Source: Planctomycetota bacterium
Lineage (GTDB): Bacteria > Planctomycetota > Phycisphaerae > WQYP01
DNA length: 12,439 nt
Assembly (NCBI GenBank): GCA_021798635.1
Contig: JAJZGH010000139.1
Location: forward strand, 1-12,439
Direction of reading: 5' to 3'
The notes beneath the pieces are model-generated. The model saw only the letters and a list, made by a program, of their open reading frames with translations, did not search any database and had not been told where the DNA came from. This document shows positions 1-4,891 of the stretch, in pieces (position 1 is the first letter of the stretch; each line of letters opens with the position of its first letter). The translations under genes and the position numbers were made by a program.

Positions 1-159
1 TCTCCGGAGATTATCCACTACGCCGAAACCTTTGGGCACCACATCTATATTAGCCGCGAAATGCTGCTGGTGGTACTGCTGCGTCCATTTGGGGAACCTG
101 CTGTCAGACGTCGTAAAAACTGTGCGCACAAATATAGCATTTCAATAAAATGTGCTTAA
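1..159 (+). CDS. possible 3' end of a gene entering from the left (uncertain)
   Basis: A forward frame is open from base 1 to a TAA at 157-159, about 52 residues with no start inside the window. The part up to about base 110 has coding-like composition (HYAETFGHHIYISREM...RPFGEP). The pattern A-x3-G followed by YxSR faintly recalls the second helix-turn-helix of AraC-type regulators, but the spacing does not fit and I do not claim the family. The reverse strand is also open over 1-130, and a second forward frame is open to about 151, so the strand is not decided. The last 13 codons run through the GTGCGCAC operator, which argues against this reading or for a degraded gene end. Confidence 0.2.
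   Translation, partial: SPEIIHYAETFGHHIYISREMLLVVLLRPFGEPAVRRRKNCAHKYSISIKCA
121..130. promoter_or_regulatory. LacI-type operator candidate, site 1
   Basis: TGTGCGCACA is a perfect 10-base palindrome with A/T-rich flanks. The same core recurs at 279-286, 465-472 and 12411-12418. On the minus strand it directly follows a possible extended -10 element (131-139), so it would cover the start point of a leftward transcript. Assignment to a LacI-family protein is inferred from the central CG of the palindrome and from the LacI-family gene at 3131. Confidence 0.55.
131..139 (-). promoter_or_regulatory. possible leftward extended -10 promoter
   Basis: Read on the minus strand, 139 to 131 is TGC followed by TATATT, an extended -10 pattern. 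The -35 position (159 to 154) is only a weak match (TTAAGC). The start point would fall at about 124, inside operator site 1, the usual geometry for repression. No convincing leftward gene start is visible in bases 1-120, so any target lies mostly outside the window. Confidence 0.25.
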
Positions 160-278
160 TTTATTCTTGCATGTTGCGCTGGATTAAGTGTTGGATCATT
201 ATTGCTGTTATGTGGTAGCAAAGAATCGGTCCGCCGGTCGAAAACAAAAATATAGAACGATTCTTCGTAATTATGGTG

Positions 279-286
279 GTGCGCAC
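279..286. promoter_or_regulatory. LacI-type operator candidate, site 2
   Basis: GTGCGCAC is a perfect 8-base palindrome in the context GGTGCGCACATA. Its centre is 157 bases from site 1 and 186 from site 3. The outer bases match the motif less well than at the other sites, so it may be a weaker or auxiliary site. Confidence 0.45.
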
Positions 287-385
287 ATAAAGTGACACTA
301 TACGAGCATCGCATTTCCGAAGCTTGTGGGGAGATAAATTTGTAGCCATCCCTCATTATTTTAAATCAATGGCGTATAAAATTGC

Positions 386-399
386 TTGATTTCTATCAA
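386..399. promoter_or_regulatory. FNR/CRP-family box TTGAT-N4-ATCAA
   Basis: TTGATTTCTATCAA matches the FNR consensus (TTGAT, four bases, ATCAA) at all ten defined positions. On the minus strand, TAAAAT lies at 363 to 358. A start at about 351 would put the box centre at -41.5 with the hexamer at -12 to -7, which is the textbook class II activator layout. On the plus strand no good -10 lies at that distance. The gene such a leftward transcript would serve is not identified, and a chance match in AT-rich DNA is possible. Confidence 0.4.
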
Positions 400-462
400 A
401 ATGCGGACCGGAGGAAGGGAATCGCAATAGCCATTAAATCCGCGACAAATGGTAACCAATAA

Positions 463-473
463 TTGTGCGCACG
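463..473. promoter_or_regulatory. LacI-type operator candidate, site 3
   Basis: TTGTGCGCACG contains the perfect core GTGCGCAC (465-472). The 15 bases at 458-472, AATAATTGTGCGCAC, are identical to 12404-12418 at the other end of the window, so the conserved unit is longer than the core. The site centre is 67 bases upstream of the degenerate copy in the promoter spacer at 531-540, a spacing that would allow DNA looping. Confidence 0.55.
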
Positions 474-524
474 AAAATGCTGGCAACAGATTAAATAAAA
501 ATTAGAAAATCGTTGATTTTGTAC

Positions 525-553
525 TTGACATGTGCGCCAACGTGTTGTACACT
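525..553 (+). promoter_or_regulatory. sigma70-like promoter for the PEP-CTERM gene, with operator-like spacer
   Basis: TTGACA at 525-530 matches the -35 consensus perfectly. It is followed by a 17-base spacer and TACACT at 548-553. The spacer begins with TGTGCGCCAA (531-540), which matches the operator palindrome TGTGCGCACA at 8 of 10 bases, so a repressor bound there would block the polymerase directly. Transcription would start near 560 and give a leader of about 220 bases before the ATG at 779. Confidence 0.65.
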
Positions 554-572
554 ATTATCAGAATAAGTAATT

Positions 573-619
573 CGGCTTTTTGGGCGGTTGTCTGTTCGCC
601 ATTCATTTTGAAAAAGCCG
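573..619 (+). promoter_or_regulatory. leader hairpin 1 in the 5' UTR
   Basis: CGGCTTTTT (573-581) pairs perfectly with AAAAAGCCG (611-619), extendable by two wobble pairs outside. An inner stem GGCG/CGCC (583-586 with 597-600) fits inside the loop. The structure starts about 12 bases after the predicted transcript start. I recognise no known riboswitch class. Confidence 0.5.
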
Positions 620-631
620 GGGTAGATTTGT

Positions 632-668
632 CCGCACCGCAGTGCCTCCTCTGGGCATTGCGTGGCGG
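632..668 (+). promoter_or_regulatory. leader hairpin 2 in the 5' UTR
   Basis: CCGCACCGCAGTGCC (632-646) pairs with GGCATTGCGTGGCGG (654-668) over 15 positions with two internal mismatches, closing a 7-base loop TCCTCTG. This is a strong, GC-rich stem with no T-run after it, so it is not an intrinsic terminator by itself. About 95 mostly unpaired bases separate it from the ribosome-binding site at 765-770. With hairpin 1 it makes a structured leader of unknown function. Confidence 0.5.
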
Positions 669-764
669 AAGAGTTCATTGAGAGTTTTTGAAAAGTTTGC
701 AGTGTCCGCTTCATTTGCAATTCGGTGTGTTGCCGGAGGCGAATAATGGAGCAAGCTATTTTTT

Positions 765-770
765 AAGGAG
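765..770 (+). promoter_or_regulatory. ribosome-binding site fixing the ATG at 779
   Basis: AAGGAG lies 8 bases before ATG 779. The in-frame GTG at 770 overlaps the last base of this site and cannot be the start it serves, so the protein begins at 779. Confidence 0.8.
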
Positions 771-778
771 TGAGAACT

Positions 779-1639
779 ATGATTCTCAAATCAAACGGTT
801 CACTATTGGCAGCGGCGGCATTATTCGGTGGAGTAATGGCGGTCGCGGGGGCGGCCCACGCCACGAGCATTGGTGTGCAGTTCCTCGATGCCACAAATGG
901 CTTCGGGGATAATCCTGTTACCGGTTCTGTGGCTGGTGCAGGGGGTTATACGCAGAGTGTTTGGAACGAAGTCAAGATTGCGGATCATAACGGCAGTACG
1001 ATCAGCCAGACGACGTATCCATGGACGGCAACGGGATTGGCTGTCAAGGACTCCTCCGGTGCCACCAGCGCTATCACCTTTTCTTACTCGTCTGTCGGGA
1101 CACAGGCCACCAACACGTATTACACATATCCGCAAACTCCCCCTGTGACCGCTCAGGAAAAGCTGCTTTCCGGGTCAATTATTTCCTTTGGTGCGGGCGG
1201 ATACGCGCAGTTCGGGAGCGTGCCAACGGGCAACTACACCTTGGTAGCATATGTGGCCAGCCAGTTCGGAAATGGCCCAAACGGTACCAGCGGTGAGGTT
1301 GCCGGGTTCTCCGTGAACGGCACCGGCGCCCTGCAAACCGGTGAGCAGGATGGCGAGGATTTTACCCTCAGTGGAGACTCTTTTTCGACCAGCTCATCGC
1401 CGACCAGCGGTACCAACGTTAATTATCTGGTTTTTCAGAATGTGACGCCGGATAGTAACGGAAATATCACTCTGAATTTCAAAAATATAAGCGGTACTGC
1501 CGCATCGTTAGACGCTGTGCAGCTTATAGAGCCTCCTCCAGCCTCCACGCCGGAACCCGCTACGTTGGGGTTGTTTCTAGCCGGCGGATTGGCGTTGGTG
1601 ATTGCCAAGCGTCGGCGAAGCGGATCGGGAAACCTTTGA
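779..1639 (+). CDS. secreted PEP-CTERM domain protein, function unknown
   Basis: The protein has 286 residues. A signal peptide at about 1-29 has a lysine near the start, a hydrophobic AAAALFGGVMAVAGAA core and a likely cut after AHA. The mature part is rich in Gly, Ser, Thr and Asn, with many predicted beta-strand stretches and few charges, as in extracellular beta-sandwich or carbohydrate-binding modules; the fold is inference. The C terminus is a complete PEP-CTERM sorting signal: TPEPAT, a hydrophobic helix LGLFLAGGLALVIA, then KRRR. In known systems this tail is processed by an exosortase and the protein ends up exported or surface-bound. No catalytic motif was recognised. It is the first gene after the operator-controlled promoter, has its own strong terminator, and sits next to a pectinesterase, so a role in binding or handling plant polysaccharide is plausible but unproven. 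Confidence 0.85.
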   Translation: MILKSNGSLLAAAALFGGVMAVAGAAHATSIGVQFLDATNGFGDNPVTGSVAGAGGYTQSVWNEVKIADHNGSTISQTTYPWTATGLAVKDSSGATSAITFSYSSVGTQATNTYYTYPQTPPVTAQEKLLSGSIISFGAGGYAQFGSVPTGNYTLVAYVASQFGNGPNGTSGEVAGFSVNGTGALQTGEQDGEDFTLSGDSFSTSSSPTSGTNVNYLVFQNVTPDSNGNITLNFKNISGTAASLDAVQLIEPPPASTPEPATLGLFLAGGLALVIAKRRRSGSGNL

Positions 1640-1648
1640 ACCTGTTGT

Positions 1649-1713
1649 GATGATGTTCCTCCATGCCGGCGTGGCCATGGCGCTGTGTCGGCATGTTGGG
1701 ACATCATCTTTTT
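1649..1713 (+). terminator. strong intrinsic terminator
   Basis: The arms 1649-1668 and 1689-1708 pair at 18 of 20 positions (GATGATGT with ACATCATC at the base, CATGCCG with CGGCATG at the top, two mismatches in the middle). They are followed at once by TTTTT (1709-1713). It begins 9 bases after the stop codon of the PEP-CTERM gene and should make that gene largely monocistronic, leaving the downstream esterase to readthrough or its own promoter. Confidence 0.85.
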
Positions 1714-1809
1714 CGGTCCAACTGCCGGGGATGTTGGCGTGCCAGCAGTGTGGCTTAACCCAAGTCGGCGCGGCTACATTCTGGCTTACCGCGGGAGAAA
1801 TGTGCACCC

Positions 1810-3087
1810 ATGGGCTCATTAAATAATCTCTGCTCTCTACGGCATCAAGCTTCGGCAGCGTTGCTGGTTGCCGCAGTAAGTTTTAACATGTATCCGGCCT
1901 TGGCGACCGCAACGGACTACCACGTCAACCCGAATGCTGTGACGCAAGGTGACACGTTTAATAGTCTGCAAGCCGCAATTAACGCTGCCCCGGCTGGAAC
2001 GGCGGCCGACCCTACGCGACTGTTCCTGTCGCCGGGTGTGTACGATTCCCAGGCTATCACGATATCCGGAGGTAAACCTTATCTGGATATTATCGGTGGC
2101 GGGGCGAGCGCCACCGACACGGTCATCGAATATGGGCTGAACGCCGATTCAGTCGTGAATGGCGCAACGGTCGGCACGGGCGGATCAAGCAGCGTAAATT
2201 TATTTGCCAATGATTTCACAGCCTCGAATGTGACCTTTGCCAATACGACTTCCCAACCAGCGCCCGGTGCCGCCACGGTCCAAGCCCTGGCCGTTCTAAG
2301 CGAGGGCGATCAGGAGGCGTTTAACAATTGCAACTTCATCGGATTTCAAGATACGATGTATCTGGCTAACGGTCGCAGCTATTTCCAAAATTGCTTTATT
2401 AACGGCACGGTGGATTATGTATTTGGAAACGGCACTGCGGTGTTTCAAAATTCCACGCTCAACAGTGCGGGCAACGGTGGGGGCGGGGCATCTGTTGTGA
2501 CCGCTGCCAACACCGCACCGACCACAGCAGTTGGCTTCGTATTCCTTAATTCTACGCTTACCGGCAACCCGACACCGCTAAGCGAGGGCGGCAATCCGGC
2601 CTATCAGTCAGGTGTGCCAAACGGCAATGCGTTTCTTGGGCGGGCGTGGCAATATCAGACATCCAATGCCAGCGTGACGTATATCAATACGAAAATGGGG
2701 CCGGTGGTAAATTCTCAGGGCTGGATTCCTTTTGACTCCAATGAAACGCCAAGCAACCAGAGTCCGCGATTCTCCGAGTACAACAGCATGGACGCCAACG
2801 GCGCGCCGTTGAGTGTTTCTTCGCGGGTTCCTTGGTCGAACCAACTCTCTTGGGCGGGAAAAGCCAATCCCCTTGCCAATGCCGCAAATTATACTCTCAA
2901 TAATATTTTTGGCCCGGAGACATTCTGGGGTTCGCAGTACACGGGAACATTTTCCGTTAACGGGACTTGGAACCCCTTAACCCAGATTTCCACCACAGCC
3001 GTGCCGGATCCTGCGGCCTTCGCCACCCTGTTTACGGGCGCACCGCTGGTGCTGCTATTTCGCCGACGGCCACGGGCGCGTTTATAA
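1810..3087 (+). CDS. secreted pectin methylesterase (CE8 family) with PEP-CTERM-like tail
   Basis: The 425-residue protein should hydrolyse methyl esters of homogalacturonan, making pectin accessible to lyases. Family hallmarks are in order: the first catalytic Gln in TVQALAV (Q158), GFQDTMY at 178-184 (Q180, D181), GTVDYVFGNG at 199-208 (D202) and LGRAW at 276-280 (R278, W280), so the residues known to matter in plant and bacterial enzymes are present. An N-terminal hydrophobic stretch (about 15-33) looks like a signal peptide. The C terminus VPDPAAF, a short hydrophobic run and RRRPRAR resembles PEP-CTERM with Asp in place of Glu. The ATG at 1810 has only GGGAG 12 bases upstream; an out-of-frame ATG at 1800 opens an 8-codon frame that overlaps this start. 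No clear promoter was found in 1714-1809. The regulator gene begins 43 bases downstream, probably co-transcribed. Confidence 0.9.
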   Translation: MGSLNNLCSLRHQASAALLVAAVSFNMYPALATATDYHVNPNAVTQGDTFNSLQAAINAAPAGTAADPTRLFLSPGVYDSQAITISGGKPYLDIIGGGASATDTVIEYGLNADSVVNGATVGTGGSSSVNLFANDFTASNVTFANTTSQPAPGAATVQALAVLSEGDQEAFNNCNFIGFQDTMYLANGRSYFQNCFINGTVDYVFGNGTAVFQNSTLNSAGNGGGGASVVTAANTAPTTAVGFVFLNSTLTGNPTPLSEGGNPAYQSGVPNGNAFLGRAWQYQTSNASVTYINTKMGPVVNSQGWIPFDSNETPSNQSPRFSEYNSMDANGAPLSVSSRVPWSNQLSWAGKANPLANAANYTLNNIFGPETFWGSQYTGTFSVNGTWNPLTQISTTAVPDPAAFATLFTGAPLVLLFRRRPRARL

Positions 3088-3130
3088 ACTCTGGATCCTG
3101 ATATTTTTGCTTATGTGAGCGAAACGAATC

Positions 3131-4369
3131 ATGGACAGCACACCTTCCCTTCCTAGGCATGACGCTACGGACGGTTCGTCCGGCTTGAGCTTCACGGATT
3201 CTTCGTTGCGCTTGCCTGATACGTTGAAACTTCCGGCTGCGGAGGGAAATGTCACCATTCATTTCCGCACCGAAGAGCCGGCAGCAGAGCCCCTCTTGCA
3301 AAAACCAAGAACTTCTCGTATGTTTTCTCCCATGTCCAAGGCACCGAATCAGACTCTTATCGCCCGGCAGCTTAATTTAGCCCCCGGTACGGTGTCGCGC
3401 GCATTGCGCCAGCAGCCCGGAATTAAATCCGAAACGCGGGAGCGGGTTTTGAAACTGGCGCAAAAACTTGGTTATACCGTCCGCCTGCGTGGCAAAGCGG
3501 CCGTGGAAGCGGAAGCCTGCTATCTTGGGGTTCTGGTGCAGTCTCCGGAAAGCAGTTGGACCCACACACGGTATCTGGTTGGCTTAAGTGAAGCGGCCGC
3601 CGCCATGAACGTTACGCTTATTGTACATCATGTATCCTTTCAAGATTGCCTAAATATTGTCCACGCGGACCGACAGCCGCCGGCCATGCGTGACGGCCGA
3701 GTAAAAGGGCTGTGCCTGGTTCATCGCTGGCCGGAAGATGTAGCGCGGCAATTGGCGGAAAAATTTGCCTGCGTTTCCGTGGTACATTTCTACCCCGGTG
3801 CCAAAGTGGACCTTGTGGATATGGACCATCGCGGTGGTATGAATGTCCTGGCGCAGCACCTCTACGGCCTTGGCCACAGAAAAATCGGCTATTTTGGCTA
3901 CTGCGGTGACATGTCATGGTCCCGCGCCCGTTATGCCGGGTATGTGGAAGCTATGACTAAACTGCGATTGGAATTAAATCCGGCCTGGGCCATGGAATTT
4001 GGTCCGGAGGTTTTTGAACAGCGACTGGTACCGGCAACGGCACCGGAACAGGCTTTACGTTTAATTAAGTCAGGTGTACGCGCCTGGATGGCCACCAATG
4101 AGTGGGCGGGGCAGATGCTGGCACAAATTGTCCGCGATGCCGGCCTGCGTGTGCCGGAGGATGTATCGATTACGGGCTTTGACAATACCGATACGGTTCC
4201 TCGACCGGTGGTGCAATTAACATCCGTGGGTGTATCACTTTCCGTGATCGGTACGGCCGCCATTCAGAGACTTAACCAGCGCCTCGCCAACCCCGACGAG
4301 CCGCGGCAGAATATCCTGTTCGATGTTGAATTTGTTCCCGGCAACTCCACCGGACCGTTGAACGCCTGA
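3131..4369 (+). CDS. LacI-family transcriptional regulator with N-terminal extension
   Basis: The protein has 412 residues against about 340 usual for the family. The helix-turn-helix lies at about 71-117 (TLIARQLNLAPGTVSRALRQ and ETRERVLKLAQKLGYTV). The periplasmic-binding-protein-like sensor domain follows, from about 130 (YLGVLVQSPE, then DMDHRGG, GLGHRKIGYFG, VPEDVSITGFDNTD). The bases that read operator DNA at the start of the recognition helix are Ala-Pro-Gly (A84-P85-G86) instead of the Ser-Tyr-Gln of LacI. The hinge after LGY lacks the usual arrangement. Residues 1-67 match nothing I know; starts at 3320 (M64) or 3332 (M68) would give a normal-length protein, but none of the three has a good ribosome-binding site. 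Its position after the pectinesterase suggests it senses a pectin-derived sugar and binds the GTGCGCAC sites; both points are inference. Confidence 0.85.
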   Translation: MDSTPSLPRHDATDGSSGLSFTDSSLRLPDTLKLPAAEGNVTIHFRTEEPAAEPLLQKPRTSRMFSPMSKAPNQTLIARQLNLAPGTVSRALRQQPGIKSETRERVLKLAQKLGYTVRLRGKAAVEAEACYLGVLVQSPESSWTHTRYLVGLSEAAAAMNVTLIVHHVSFQDCLNIVHADRQPPAMRDGRVKGLCLVHRWPEDVARQLAEKFACVSVVHFYPGAKVDLVDMDHRGGMNVLAQHLYGLGHRKIGYFGYCGDMSWSRARYAGYVEAMTKLRLELNPAWAMEFGPEVFEQRLVPATAPEQALRLIKSGVRAWMATNEWAGQMLAQIVRDAGLRVPEDVSITGFDNTDTVPRPVVQLTSVGVSLSVIGTAAIQRLNQRLANPDEPRQNILFDVEFVPGNSTGPLNA

Positions 4370-4429
4370 GCGGCTGCTGCGCCGCGCATCAAGATACGTC
4401 ATTGGTTTCCCCACATTTCTACAAATTGG

Positions 4430-4438
4430 TGGTACAAT
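4430..4438 (+). promoter_or_regulatory. extended -10 promoter giving a leaderless transcript
   Basis: TGG followed by TACAAT (4433-4438) is an extended -10 element one base off the TATAAT consensus. The expected start, 7 bases after the hexamer, is the A of ATG 4445. No -35 hexamer lies at the right distance, as is common for extended -10 promoters, and no ribosome-binding site precedes the ATG, so the two observations agree. Confidence 0.5.
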
Positions 4439-4444
4439 ACCTGC

Positions 4445-4888
4445 ATGGTTGAAAGTATTTCCAATGTTCCAGGTTTGGCGCTGGGTGGCGGTGTGTGGGT
4501 AGACCGGCAGCGGTTGCAGTTCGGCTTTTCGCGATCCAGCGGCCCGGGCGGCCAAAATGTCAACAAAGTCAATACCAAAACCGATCTGCGCGTGCATCCT
4601 GATGATCTGCACGGCCTGAACGTCAAAGCTCGATTACGGCTCATTCAAGCCGTGGGCCGCCGAGTTGATGCCGCCGGTGCCATCGTGCTGATAAGCTCCA
4701 ATCAACGCACACAGGAAGCCAATCGCCGCGCGTGCGTCGAAAAACTGAAAACGTTGGTTTCCGAAGCGATGGTGGAACCTAAGAAACGTCGCAAAACACG
4801 CCCCACCAAAGCCAGCAAAACCCGTCGTCTGGATTCCAAGCGCGTACGCTCCGATGTAAAACGCGCCCGCCGCGTTCCGGCGGAATAA
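4445..4888 (+). CDS. arfB: ArfB-type peptidyl-tRNA hydrolase, ribosome rescue
   Basis: The 147-residue protein carries the release-factor core: FSRSSGPGGQNVNKVNTK with the GGQ catalytic motif at 35-37. The C terminus is long and very basic (from about 112, many Lys and Arg: EPKKRRKTRPTKASKTRR...). This is the ArfB/YaeJ and ICT1 layout: the basic tail enters the empty mRNA channel of a stalled ribosome and GGQ hydrolyses the peptidyl-tRNA. The codon-recognition domains of RF1/RF2 are absent and the length fits the family (about 140). The start at 4445 agrees with the leaderless promoter; no ribosome-binding site is present. Its stop is 3 bases from the stop of the convergent peptidase gene. 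Confidence 0.9.
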   Translation: MVESISNVPGLALGGGVWVDRQRLQFGFSRSSGPGGQNVNKVNTKTDLRVHPDDLHGLNVKARLRLIQAVGRRVDAAGAIVLISSNQRTQEANRRACVEKLKTLVSEAMVEPKKRRKTRPTKASKTRRLDSKRVRSDVKRARRVPAE

Positions 4889-4891
4889 ATT

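Larger units (their letters stand above)
160..524. other. AT-rich intergenic control region, no gene
   Basis: This stretch is much richer in A and T than its surroundings. Short frames exist on both strands but have no ribosome-binding sites and no recognisable protein features. It holds two GTGCGCAC operators, an FNR-type box at 386-399, and a perfect inverted repeat AAAATC-GTT-GATTTT at 506-520, just upstream of the -35 hexamer. I read it as regulatory DNA for the rightward pectin locus and possibly for a leftward gene. Confidence 0.6.

Noticed and set aside
156..356. Two overlapping minus-strand frames of about 62-66 codons in the AT-rich region
   Set aside because: No ribosome-binding site and no protein-like composition, and they run through an operator; the start near a possible FNR promoter is probably chance.
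491..754. Minus-strand frame of 87 codons opposite the leader
   Set aside because: It lies antisense to the promoter and both leader hairpins, has no domain features and no initiation signal.
4370..4385. GC hairpin GCGGC/GCCGC after the LacI-family gene as terminator
   Set aside because: The stem is only 5 bp and no T-run follows; insufficient to call an intrinsic terminator.
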